Shown in pieces: positions 24,001-31,179 of a DNA stretch of 64,000 bases (position 1 is its first letter; the number at the start of each line of letters is the position of its first letter). Source of the DNA: Aphrophora alni. Taxonomy: Eukaryota; Arthropoda; Insecta; Hemiptera; Aphrophoridae. The notes beneath the pieces are model-generated. The model was not told the origin of the DNA and ran no database searches. It worked only from the letters and a program-made list of their open reading frames with translations. Both the position numbers and the translations under genes were made by a program. The stretch is taken from contig OY740777.1 in assembly GCA_963513935.1 (NCBI GenBank), positions 17,331,271 through 17,395,270 of the forward strand, given 5' to 3'.

Positions 24001-24556
24001 TTCGGCTAGAGATCTCTTTGGAGAATATATTCAAAATTTAGAGTATTTGCTCCTTTTGCTCATACAACAAAATGACGCAGAAGATTATGCTCAGAGTAAA
24101 TGTTTATATTTCATTTTGGATTAGTATAAACATAATCTTCTACTTTAAAGGATGTCACGAGCTCTTCATTCATGTACTTTGAATGATATTCATTAGCTTT
24201 TATTTTCATTTACTTTTTCCATGCAATTTGAAGGATTTCACAAGCTCTTTTTCATCTATTTTTGAATGATTTCATGAGCTCTTTTTCATGTACTTTGAAA
24301 AATTTCAAAAGCTCACTTTCATGTACTTTGTAGGATTTCATGTGCTCTTTCTTCATGTACTCTGAAGGATTTCATGAGCTCTTTTTTCATGTAATGTTTT
24401 TCATAATCAATTGGCATTTAAAATGAGAGGACAAAATTTAAATAGAATTGTTAATTTACCTGAATAGTTTTGTTCTTCGCCAGCAGAGAATGCAAGCTGG
24501 ATATGCAGGCATGCTATCAGCACACTGGAAGGCGTAACTATCCATCTCCAAACCAT
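8849..24556 (-). CDS. Gene B: secreted animal heme peroxidase, 5' seven exons (partial)
   Basis: Seven coding exons join in frame (24556-24460, 21581-21437, 13318-13149, 13030-12854, 12747-12557, 10651-10456, 9046-8849) to give about 391 residues, the N-terminal half of an An_peroxidase-family (PF03098) protein of peroxinectin/chorion-peroxidase type. Visible in order: signal peptide, linker, the family entry motif RTINGSCNNL and KYADG, the distal heme motif QWGQIVTHD (Gln and His with the spacing seen in myeloperoxidase, followed by the calcium-ligand Asp), [25 protein letters not shown] (catalytic Arg in the family) and LLREHNRIA. The protein should be exported and use hydrogen peroxide to oxidise or cross-link substrates such as eggshell or cuticle tyrosines. 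The physiological role is inferred. The 3' half lies left of the window beyond the LTR insertion. Confidence 0.85.
9280..9640 (+). repeat. Interspersed repeat family R3, copy a
   Basis: It shares with 22340-22650 the ordered blocks TCCGTTTTGAG-like/TGTTTTGAGATTC, TTTCATTTTTTGATAA...AAAATTT, and TCTAAGGACCCAAACAAAAT-like/TCCAAGGACCCAAACAAAAT. It is non-coding and of unknown class; boundaries are approximate. It lies in the intron between exons 6 and 7 of gene B. Confidence 0.45.
9970..10490 (-). repeat. Tandem array of a ~60-bp exon-end/splice-donor unit
   Basis: Nine head-to-tail monomers of about 60 bp, each with AACAGGGTTCTTCAT; the ninth is the true 3' end of exon 6. From the third on they alternate in two types: one followed by GGAGGCTTACCAAATTGAT (an intact GTAAG donor on the minus strand), the other by AAGGAGGTCTTAAAA with the donor destroyed. 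This gives a ~120-bp higher-order period and four identical TTTG/GTAAGCC donors including the genuine one. Gene A has a single copy of the unit at the equivalent place (63090-63140), so the array is specific to gene B. Confidence 0.9.
10456..10651 (-). CDS. Gene B exon 6
   Basis: 196 bp. Acceptor TTTTTTCCAG before GTGGTAACAG, donor TTTG/GTAAGCC. It encodes [15 protein letters not shown]...DLAARLREG...FRDGEPWPPAA...CDRQSDEEPCYQFG. It is the paralogue of 63095-63290 (58 of 65 residues identical). Its last ~40 bp and donor are reiterated in the adjoining tandem array. Reading through into the array meets a stop at the second monomer. Confidence 0.9.
10652..12556. other. Intron 5 of gene B
   Basis: No gene is visible; the ORF at 11935-12150 is not recognisable. 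Bases 10652-11170 align to 63291-63760 in the matching intron of gene A (shared blocks GTTACTGATGCCA and AAATTATAAATCCCAGAG). A short perfect hairpin sits at 11688-11717. Confidence 0.6.
11688..11717. repeat. Perfect 14-bp inverted repeat (hairpin)
   Basis: GCGTGAGTGTTACT is followed by a 2-base loop and its exact reverse complement. A further imperfect copy of the same half-motif (GTGAGTGTTACTCAAG) precedes it at about 11663, so a small repeat built from this unit covers about 11640-11720. Confidence 0.7.
12557..12747 (-). CDS. Gene B exon 5
   Basis: 191 bp. Acceptor ATATTACAG, donor AACAG/GTCAGA. It encodes the Cys-rich segment QAMQCCSRDG...CFPIIIPPDDPFY and then CMNFPRS...CSTG, typical of invertebrate heme peroxidases between the distal His and the VTHYMDAS helix. 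It ends in phase 0 and joins exon 6 cleanly (..SAEQ/VVTV..). Confidence 0.88.
12854..13030 (-). CDS. Gene B exon 4 (distal heme pocket)
   Basis: 177 bp. Acceptor GATTTCAG, donor GCAC/GTGAGTAC. It encodes GVHAPP...LPGSRRVSTLLFPD...TMQWGQIVTHDMSLALI. The Gln and His of QIVTH match the distal Gln/His pair of the peroxidase heme pocket, and the next Asp matches the calcium ligand. The equivalent exon of gene A lies right of the window. Confidence 0.9.
13149..13318 (-). CDS. Gene B exon 3
   Basis: 170 bp. Acceptor TCTGTCTAG, donor GATG/GTAAGTTT. It encodes LNDFSTEPQTCG...SKYRTINGSCNNLINP...RRLLPSKYADG, the conserved start of the An_peroxidase domain. Confidence 0.9.
13500..14570 (+). pseudogene. 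Non-LTR retrotransposon relic: RT tail plus RNase H
   Basis: In one frame, broken by stops, 13510-13667 encodes LRIISGAFRLSPVSSL and ETGEPSLFQRRQQL, the post-RT segment of I/Jockey-type elements. 13704-14336 (210 codons) then encodes an RNase HI domain: IFTNGSK (the first catalytic Asp is now Asn), SSAELFAIL, LCSDSKSAL and WVSGHCGNTKADEAAKEA. Beyond the stop, SSREVVVTLVCIGHS resembles the usual R-EVVLTRLRIGHT tail. It is inserted in the gene B intron between exons 2 and 3, opposite in strand to the gene. It is dead: stops, the lost Asp and the missing 5' part. Confidence 0.8.
14655..14783 (+). repeat. R1 repeat copy b, left part
   Basis: It starts GATGGGAGCCATCATGGAATTACCCAACCCCATCA, matching 28403 onward (GATGGGCGCCATCATGGTACTTACCCAGTCCCATCA), and is cut by the pogo-like MITE at 14784. 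The R1 sequence resumes at 15547. Confidence 0.6.
14786..15544. mobile_element. pogo/Tigger-like MITE, 759 bp, TA target duplication
   Basis: The terminal inverted repeats begin CAGTAGAATCCCTCTTAACCGG on the left and, read inward from the right, CAGTAGAACCTCTGTTAACCGG. TA flanks both ends (14784-14785 and 15545-15546). The CAGTAGAACCTC...TTAACCGG terminus is the pattern of pogo/Tigger-like elements. No transposase is present. It is nested in an R1 repeat copy, which it splits. Confidence 0.85.
15231..15452. repeat. Three 72-74-bp tandem repeats inside the MITE
   Basis: Units begin ATGCCGCCGACAAT at 15243 and 15317, and ATGCCGTCGACAAT at 15389. Each carries GGATACCGCTATCGA and GTCGTTTGA-like blocks and is GC-rich against an AT-rich surround. 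Several overlapping ORFs here are repeat artefacts. Confidence 0.85.
15547..16000 (+). repeat. R1 repeat copy b, right part
   Basis: It begins AAAACAGTTGTTACACATG as in 61873 and continues through CTTTCTTGACGTC, CATAGAGAGGTGGGGGTGGGTACCATT, and AATAACACACAAGATATAAAC...CTGTTTAA. It is interrupted from the left part only by the MITE. Confidence 0.6.
16483..17883 (-). repeat. LTR (3' in element sense) of the short element
   Basis: It runs from TGTAAAAAG to CACATTATTACA. It shares with 18390-19833 the block TTAAATTTATAAAAAATAGTACATT...TTTACATAG...TTTCAGTGTT...TTAACACTG, and with the element 1/2 LTRs the blocks GGGCGCCAG, CTGGGGTCG, GTGTACTTACAGTGA, CCATGAGGCA and ATTTTTCACATT near the right end. 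Confidence 0.65.
17879..18241 (-). pseudogene. C-terminal fragment of a Mutator-like transposase
   Basis: 121-codon frame (120 residues). LLKRCLHGKTQNPNESINSV, IWNRLPKTTFVGLQTLKLGV and AVICFNNG form the pattern C-HGxTQNxNESxNxxIWxxxPKxxFV seen near the C-terminus of the arthropod Mutator-like transposase domain (PF20700, from memory). The catalytic N-terminal parts are absent. The C-terminus is read through a lysine-rich stretch encoded by the polypurine tract, and the stop codon lies three bases inside the LTR. It appears to be cargo of the short LTR element, in sense orientation. The alternative is an older Mutator relic that two solo LTRs happen to flank. Confidence 0.65.
17884..17905 (-). 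other. Polypurine tract next to 3' LTR
   Basis: On the minus strand the 20 bases before the LTR read GGAAGAAAACAAGAAGAAGA, directly followed by TGTAATAATG, the LTR start. Its position and composition fit the plus-strand primer of LTR retrotransposons. Confidence 0.6.
18390..19833 (-). repeat. LTR (5' in element sense) of the short element
   Basis: 1,444 bp, from TGTAATAG to GGTATTACA. GGGCGCCAG is at about 18507, followed by CTTACCAATTTAGAAAAGAAAGAA, as in elements 1 and 2 (CATACCAATTTTGAAAAAAGAA). It is clearly diverged from 16483-17883, so the insertion is old or the two are separate solo LTRs. Confidence 0.6.
19900..20080 (+). repeat. R1 repeat fragment, copy c
   Basis: TATATGAACACATAGTCCCC, TACAGACGACAA, GAAACGTGAACATCA and AAAACTTACCCTGTAGTGTAT match the 3' part of R1 elsewhere. 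Its end is reduplicated in the following tandem repeat. Confidence 0.5.
20004..20810. repeat. Tandem duplication, period 399 bp
   Basis: The block starting ACGTGAACATCATTAAAAAATAGAGG at 20013 recurs at 20412 and is followed by nearly identical sequence, with only a handful of substitutions and indels (for example CACCATC versus CACCGTC), to about 20810. It contains no gene. The high similarity indicates a recent duplication. It lies in intron 2 of gene B. Confidence 0.9.
20811..21436. other. Intron 2 remainder, no gene seen
   Basis: This is AT-rich sequence next to exon 2. No ORF, repeat or RNA gene was recognised. Confidence 0.5.
21437..21581 (-). CDS. Gene B exon 2
   Basis: 145 bp. Acceptor GTTTCTTTAG, donor AATAA/GTAAGTTAG. 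It encodes a linker rich in Tyr, Val and Pro (EYATPSMTYPQ..., then GRYGVRYGVGYRVKHGAS) without a known domain, between signal peptide and peroxidase domain. The phases fit both neighbours (G/AA and AA/C). Confidence 0.8.
22340..22650 (+). repeat. Interspersed repeat family R3, copy b
   Basis: It shares ordered blocks with 9280-9640 (CCGTTTTGAGGTTC, TTTCATTTTTTGATAAGTAAAAATTT, CTAAGGACCCAAACAAAATG). Class unknown. Confidence 0.45.
24148..24395. repeat. Minisatellite, ~34-bp unit, about seven copies
   Basis: The consensus is close to GGATTTCATGAGCTC followed by TTTTTCATGTACTTTGAA. Units vary in length and sequence. It lies about 65 bp downstream of exon 1 in gene sense. Confidence 0.8.
24460..24556 (-). 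CDS. Gene B exon 1 with signal peptide
   Basis: 97 bp. The ATG at 24556 starts MVWRWIVTPSSVLIACLHIQ..., a hydrophobic signal peptide with a likely cleavage after the AFSA region, followed by an NYS glycosylation sequon. Donor ATTCAG/GTAAATT. The bases just before ATG read TTTTCATGTTACAG, a plausible acceptor, so a 5' UTR exon further upstream (right) is likely. An in-frame upstream ATG (MLQ..) exists if that site is not spliced. Confidence 0.75.
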
Positions 24557-24899
24557 CTGTAACATGAAAATATATTGTAAATCTGTTACATAAGCTACCA
24601 AACTAATCTTAAAGCTGGATTAAGTCCAACAATTAAGACAAACTAAGAGGAGTGGTGCTCTAAGCTGAGATGTTATGCGACCCATGTCAAAGGTGGAATG
24701 GCACTGGGGGCATATCCAGTACAGAAAACAGGGCCTTTTGGCAACATGAAGGAACCTAGTACCCCTTATTCTTTCAATTGGGTCTCTGAAGGGATGAACC
24801 TTAGCAACCCGGAACTCAAGGGAATAAAATGACCAAGACAGAAAACAATAGATCAATTGTAGTGTGGCATTACAATTGAGAATCTAAACATAGAAGATC

Positions 24900-25900
24900 T
24901 GACACCAATGGAGGAGGTCATCTTGCTGAACTCTGGGATAGCAACATTTGAGAAGATGGCAGTGAACAGAGGAAATAACCAAAAGTAAGGGTTTTCTGTG
25001 GTCTAGTACGAAGGAAAAATATAGAAGCCCTTGCTAGAGGTGAGAAAGTTCTATCGAGAAAGAAATGATGTCAGCTCTGGGAAAATAAGAACCGTGCACA
25101 TGAAGCCGGACCGTCTGGAGTTCAAGAAAATTTAGTGCTGAAGAGAGTGCACTGAAGGACGAGTTCTCTTTGGTAAGCGGATCCTGGTGGCCAGAAAATT
25201 CAAGTACCTATGAATAAGGTTGGATAGGTTGAAATGGAATAGCTATATGACAAGTATTATTAATTACTCACAAATTTCAATGAAGGTGATAAGGCAAGCT
25301 TAGGATGCATTTGGGAATTAATCTCTCAGATGACGAACTGGATATACTCCAGCATTGTTAGACCTATGGACATGTAGTATGGTGACCAAAAGTGCAACAG
25401 AGTACTGTTGTTAGAAACCTGTCTAAAGTGCGGTATGTGGCAGGTTTATGGAGTTTATGAAAGGAACTCTCACTGCTGCCATGGGGGTTTTGATAAGTCT
25501 GCCTCCAATAGATATTGTTATCTTGAGATAGGCCAGGATGGTGGCCTACATATGCAGTGTGCAAGTATCTGGTGCTATCATCAGGCCAGCAAACATACCA
25601 CAATCTGTCACATTTTACAGATAGATATTCATGAAATAGTGCTGGACTGGATGACAAAAATTACTGTCCTTGAGTCCCCAATTCGTGTCAGCTGTGTTGA
25701 TAGTGAGCAATCGTTTCGAGGTGAACCTAGATATATGATTAATTGACTGGGTATATGTTCGGGTCCAAAGTGTGGTAAATATTGGTTGTTGGGAAAAATA
25801 TGACCACTTAATACCTGGAGAGATACCTTAATCTAAGATAGGCTTAACCAAGGAAAATGTGGCAGCCCTTATCTTTTGAGGTAATAAATCACAAACCTAT
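24900..25900 (+). pseudogene. Degenerate non-LTR retrotransposon RT fragment
   Basis: Pieces in shifting frames resemble the post-RT part of Jockey/R1-type polymerases: W.YSSIVRPM near 25330-25370, then MKGTLTAAMGVLISLPPIDI at 25460-25520 (compare TGAMRTTPTAAMEVLLxLPPLDI). A RNase H-like tail (YDHLIPGEI) lies near 25800. Many stops and frameshifts. The ORFs at 25364-25657 (minus) and 25408-25746 (plus) are shadows. Confidence 0.5.
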
Positions 25901-26042
25901 CACCACTTTAGGTAACCAGCTCTTAATGAGTTAATTATAATTAATTAATTTAGAGGACTTACATTCTAATTATAAAAGTAACTGACTGCACAAAATCTGG
26001 TCTAAAGGCTATATAACCTATTACGATTAACCTCTCGAAATA

Positions 26043-26860
26043 CGGGGGGGGGGGGTGTTCAAAATGAATATCGATGTCTTAAGGCTTAGTAGTATTTATT
26101 ACTTTTAACTTACAATCATACATCAAATGAAAGAGCAACAAAAATAGTTTTTTTGGTACACCTATGCACATGCACTGTTTCCTCTGTCTTCCATTGGAAA
26201 GTGCTAGTAGCAAAGATTTTTGTGTTTTACAGTTTGCAAGGACTGAATCTGTAGTTACAGTACAACATGCATTCTGTATTAAGTTCAAATATAATCCACC
26301 AAGTGATAATAACATCCGTAGATAGTATCAGTTTAAAGATACCCGCTGTTTTTGCAAAGGGAAGAATACATGATGACCAAGCGAGAACTGTGCGAGAACA
26401 TTGCAACTGAAGAACGTGTTGAACGAGTGAGAGAATCTTTCACGCTTAGCCCCAAGAAATCAGTTCGGAAAGCTAGTTGTGAATTAGCAATTCTAGTAAC
26501 GTCTATGTAGAGAGTTTTTTTAAGCATGAGGATGAAGATTTTCTGGTCGTCTTCATTGATGAATCGACATTTCACCTATGTGGATTTAAAGGATCATGTG
26601 TATGTGCCTTTGCTACCAGCTGATCAACCCAAGTTAAGAAACAGGATTTTAGCAATTGTTGCAACAATTACTCAGACACAGTGATCAAGGTGTGGGACGA
26701 ACTTGGCTATCAACTCGATGTGTGACGAATGGTGCTAACATTGAATGCTTATAAAAAAACTGTTTGAGTTGCTCTTTCATTTGACATATTATAATTGTAA
26801 GTTAAATGTAATAAATACTACAAAGACTTAAAACTCCAATATTCATTTTGAAACACCTGA
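26043..26860 (+). mobile_element. Decayed mariner-like DNA transposon
   Basis: Long imperfect inverted repeats of ~100 bp: 26056-26150 (GTGTTCAAAATGAATATCGA...TACTACTAAGCC on the complement...) pair with 26755-26857 (...TAATAAATACTACAAAGAC...CATTTTGAAACACCTGA). TA flanks both ends (26041-26042 and 26861-26862). It contains a transposase relic in plus sense. A run of twelve G at the left end may be a sequencing or assembly artefact within the terminus. Confidence 0.75.
26150..26740 (+). pseudogene. Mariner-like transposase relic
   Basis: In changing frames: FCVLQFARTESVVTVQHAF, YNPPSDNNIRRWYQ-like with a stop, KDTRCFCKGK, ERVRESFTLSPKKSVRKAS-like and the end motifs DHVYVPLLPADQPKLRNRI and VWDELGYQLDV. 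These match the ends of the arthropod mariner-like/DUF4817 transposases (VPPLPxDLPELRNRI...VWxELxYRLDV). The catalytic middle, between the helix-turn-helix and the DEATFH-like segment, is largely deleted. Confidence 0.7.
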
Positions 26861-28394
26861 TATAATAAAATTAATTATAAGATTGGAAGCAAGGAAATTC
26901 ATAACCAAAGCCCTTGCTTCAAGTTGATGCATTAGAATCATGATTGTCAATCTAAGGTTAAAAATATATATACAAGGTTTACTGTAAAAAAATAGAATTA
27001 GTTTCTACCAGTAACCAATCACCATCATGTTTGAAATGATTTCATTCACTAAATATGCATTGTGTGTGTTTATTATGTTTTTAGAATGGGTGAAAATCAG
27101 TAGTACAACAAAATTACATCACAAAATATCAGCACAGTGTTTGCACCTATGTTGATACCACCTCCTGACCTCAGCTCTACCTGATATGATCAATGAGATT
27201 AAATCAATACAGACACCAACAGTATATTTTTTATTTGACAGTAAGTACAATTATTTTTTATATTTGACTTAATTTTTCCTTCAGTTCCAATTTGTCAATT
27301 AATTTTGACATTCTTTCCTCATATAAAATAATTTAGAAATGTTTCAAGATAACAGAAACGTTGATAAGAATGCTATTAAAGAAATAAAGACAAATTATTT
27401 CTATTATGAAAATACAACAATTTGATTATTTGTCTACTGTAATACTAACCCAGTCCAAACTAACCAATACACTATTTTACTGCAACTTTTAACTATATGA
27501 ATTTGAAATTTAATCCACTTACTATACGTGTGGCAGTGGCTTGATAATAAAGAACCCCGGGTTTGTATTTTAACTCCTTTTATCTCATATTGGCGAGTTG
27601 CCTCTTTTAATTTCATAAAACTAAAGTTCAATCAAGAAACTAAGTAAATAAATATTATGCTTGAGTTGTGAGTTCTTTTAAAATTAAAATTAATCTCTAA
27701 CACAATTTGTCATAACTATGTTTATTTCATAAACAAATTTGTGAGAAATTGTGTTCAAGTTTTATTTTTAAACTAATGCTGAACTGTTTAGCAACTAACA
27801 TATTACCTCATTCCATACTATGATTAAAAAACTGGAGTGAGTATGATTAAAAAACAGGATTTTTCCGGTGAGAAAAACAAATTTTTTAAACAATAAACAA
27901 AATCAGTTATCAAAATATAATCAACATATACTTATAATTTAATTTATATGATTAATTCTGAATTAATTAAATAAAAAATAAAATTAGTTATGGTGAATTA
28001 TAACTGAACATATTTATAATGGAATATTTATCTTCTTTGAAAAATTAAATGAACATCTTAAAATTGCAAAAAATTCAACTTTGTTGTCTTTAAAATTCCA
28101 AAATCTTTATAATGTCAAATTCAAATGATTTTTTTTTTGTAGTTGTAAAATGCTTGTAGTTTTTTTTTTACATGTGGAAGTCTGGTAATTCGGCATGATT
28201 GAGATTTCAACAATATTGGATTACTAAAAAATGCTAGATTATCAGATGTATTTTTATTATACAATTTTTTCCTAAAGTATAAGGCTTTTTGTATGTTGTG
28301 ATTAAAAATATTAAAATTATTAGAAAATTCGATAAAGGTAGGAAAACATTAAATAATTGGCTGAAAAACTACATAATTTCCAAAACAAGTAAAA

Positions 28395-29240
28395 ACTAGT
28401 AGATGGGCGCCATCATGGTACTTACCCAGTCCCATCACACAATGTACGGTATTACAAGTAGATACTCTAAGTGTAATGAGCAGTTGATCTCTTGGGCCTT
28501 GTAACAGTAATTGTATTTGCAGGTCAAAGATGTTTATCCAATATTAGGTAAGTTTATTTAAAACATGTGTTAGAGAGGTTTTCCGAACTTCATAATCTTG
28601 TATATATGTCACTACTTTCTTGATGTCGGCTAGACCTTAACGAACGCCGAAGATGTATATGAATAAACAGTCTCTCTCACTTCACTCGTGTCAGCCATGG
28701 TGGGCCTCAAAGCTTTACATGTATAAAGAATTTTCCATGTAATATGCTCTTGTTGGTTACTCGGCCCTGCCGGATCTCATAACTATGTGAATATTATATT
28801 TTCTGGGGGGGGGGGGGTCAGAATTAAAAATAGTTTTTTAATAACTTTTGCTTTTTTCCATTGTAGAGAGGTGAGGTTGTGGTACCATTACATGCAGAAT
28901 TGAAATTTGAAAATTTATATAGAATTTAGTGTGTTATAATTTGAATAACATGAGATATGAATAAGAAACTGTTTAAAATGGCTTTTATTTTGTGATTTTT
29001 AATTAGATTTTTCTGAATTTCAATAGGGTTTTATATGAGAGTATCTTTATGTTCCTATCTCAAGTTTTGTGCTCACTGTCATACTTATGTACAGACGACA
29101 ATGATAATGAACAGATTGCAAGTCCAAAACCATTTTTTCAGCTTCCTAAGACCACGAAGTGTAAATATTAGTAAAAACGGGAGGTTGAATTTTTGTACGA
29201 TTACCAAATTTATCCTACACTATGTAAAAGAAAAATAACT
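28395..29240 (+). repeat. R1 repeat copy d
   Basis: The longest copy, starting GATGGGCGCCATCATGGTACTTACCC and containing GTAGAGAGGTGAGG...GGTACCATTACATGCAGAATTGAAAT, TTAGTGTGTTATAA, CTGTTTAAAATGGC, TACAGACGACAATGATAATGA and a final ATTACCAAATTTATCCTACACTATG. An internal run of twelve G is at about 28806. The 67-aa ORF at 29035 is not a gene. Confidence 0.6.
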
Positions 29241-30848
29241 TCCTAAAGAAACATGAGAAATTGGTGCTGTAACATGAACTCATACAAATAAATAATTATA
29301 TTTAAAAAAATATTAAGAGAATTTAGAAAGTCGCTGATGGTATGTCATGCATTTGATTATTTTGTAAAGTTAGATCAAAACCAAAGGATATATTCTCTGA
29401 ATGGAAGCTATGTTATTTATTTGTATATAAATTTATTAATGAACAAATATATAGGGACTAGGTTTTACGAAGAACTTATACATTTAAAATAACTGAATTT
29501 CAGTTTAACTAAAATATGGTGTATAAAGACAGCTTTTAAAATGTTGGAATTATAGACCTATAAAAAAACACTGCAATAACTTCTCATAAAATCACTGATA
29601 AAACCAAAACCTAAGTAAGTATAATTTATATAATTATTTTATTTCATTTTATTTAGTCCTCCTGACAATATACATTGCATAAGACAAGTAATTAAATTAT
29701 GCTGCTCAATACAATATAGATAATCCACAGATTTGATTAAAAAAAAAAATTTTTTAAAAGAAAAAAATCCAACTATAAAAACAATATAACATGTATAGGT
29801 ACAAAATAATTTAACATTAATTTAAAAGTGTCTATCAAATCCTTTTCCAATTTTAAATATCAACAATAAATTATCTAAAAGAATCCAAACATTATAAAAA
29901 CATTAGTAATTAAATACAATTTTATAATACATTAAGAAACAAATACAATACAAATTTACATAAATGACAAGGACATTCAGCAGGAAATCACAGGAAATAG
30001 AATTCACCCACCTTTAATTGTTGACAATGAAGTTTGTCCATGTATCGCAGGTCAAATATATAAAAAAATACAAGTACTGCTACTTGAAAATTTTTGTGTG
30101 TTTGTGTCTTCAAGTGTAATTCTTAAATGGTGGCTGATGTTTCCGTCTCTTGGAACGCCTAACACTAATTAACTTGTGACGGGGTTGTACCTGTCACAAA
30201 CTTTAGGCTTGAAAAAGGTAATTCAGAGATTATTATCCAACTCAGAGGCTTGTTAAAAAGTCTCTCTACTAATTAACCGTAAATGAATAATTCCGAGAAT
30301 ATGTTATCTGAGCACCAGTTAGTTATGGCAATAATTAACAATTAATTTATTACACGAGTCGATTATACTAACAAGAAACAAACATGAAATTGAGATATCT
30401 ATAACTAAGATTTAAATTTATCTAAATAAGTTTATTTATTAATTAAAACAAACACTTTTTAGTATAAACCACAACTTATTTAAAATTTACTGGCCTTGGT
30501 TTCGCTAGTTACGGCATTGTCAAAGTAGTTTACATGAATGAAGAAGAAAGGTACAGTTCACAATCATAATAATTTTAATAAGTGTTTGTTTAATTATAAA
30601 AATAGAATACTACCAAGCACCTACGGTCTTTAGCATACAAAATTTATTCATACCTGTCTTTGAATCCTTTTCAACAGAGCTGTTGATCTGATGGAGTGAG
30701 TGTTCCACTTTCGTACGCACTAGCTAACTAGTTACATTATTTACACTTAAATAAATAAATAATAATTTTTATAACCCTAGAAAAGTGTCTTGAGTTTGGT
30801 TTTCCTAGGTTCACCTGTTAAAAAGGTAACAGGCTATATTCACACTTT

Positions 30849-31163
30849 AATGTAATAGCAGATATTTCTAGTTGAAACTCCATATTCAAGGATAAAATAA
30901 AGCAAAAGCTTAAAGTTTCAAATATTTAATAGTATAAATGAGCTACAATTGTTTCGCCTTGCGGCATCATCGGGCAACTTAGTAAAAGTTGCCCGACAAG
31001 GCAACAAAGTTGCCCGACAAGGCAACAAAGTTGCCCGACAAGGCAACAAAGTTGCCCGACAAGGCAACAAAGTTGCCCGACGATGCCGCAAGGCGAAACA
31101 ATTGTAGCTCATTTATACTATTAAATATTTGAAACTTTAAGCTTTTGCTTTATTTTATCCTTG
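30849..31163. mobile_element. Foldback element with ~95-bp arms and 21-bp core repeats
   Basis: The left arm (30887-30980) and right arm (31070-31163) are exact inverted copies over about 94 bp apart from one mismatch (GCATCATCGG versus GCATCGTCGG). The core holds GTTGCCCGACAAGGCAACAAA four times in tandem. The whole is bracketed by a 14-bp direct repeat TATATTCACACTTT at 30835-30848 and 31164-31177, which looks like a target duplication. No transposase was seen. Confidence 0.8.
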
Positions 31164-31179
31164 TATATTCACACTTTTT

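Larger units (their letters stand above)
21582..24459. other. Intron 1 of gene B
   Basis: Contains an R3 repeat copy (22340-22650) and a ~34-bp minisatellite (24148-24395). ORFs at 21740-21994, 22270-22464 and 23028-23306 (all minus) show no recognisable domain and are not called as genes. Confidence 0.5.

Noticed and set aside
30960..31090. Regular 21-bp repeats resembling a CRISPR array
   Set aside because: No spacers, palindromic arms on both sides, eukaryotic context; it is the core of a foldback element.
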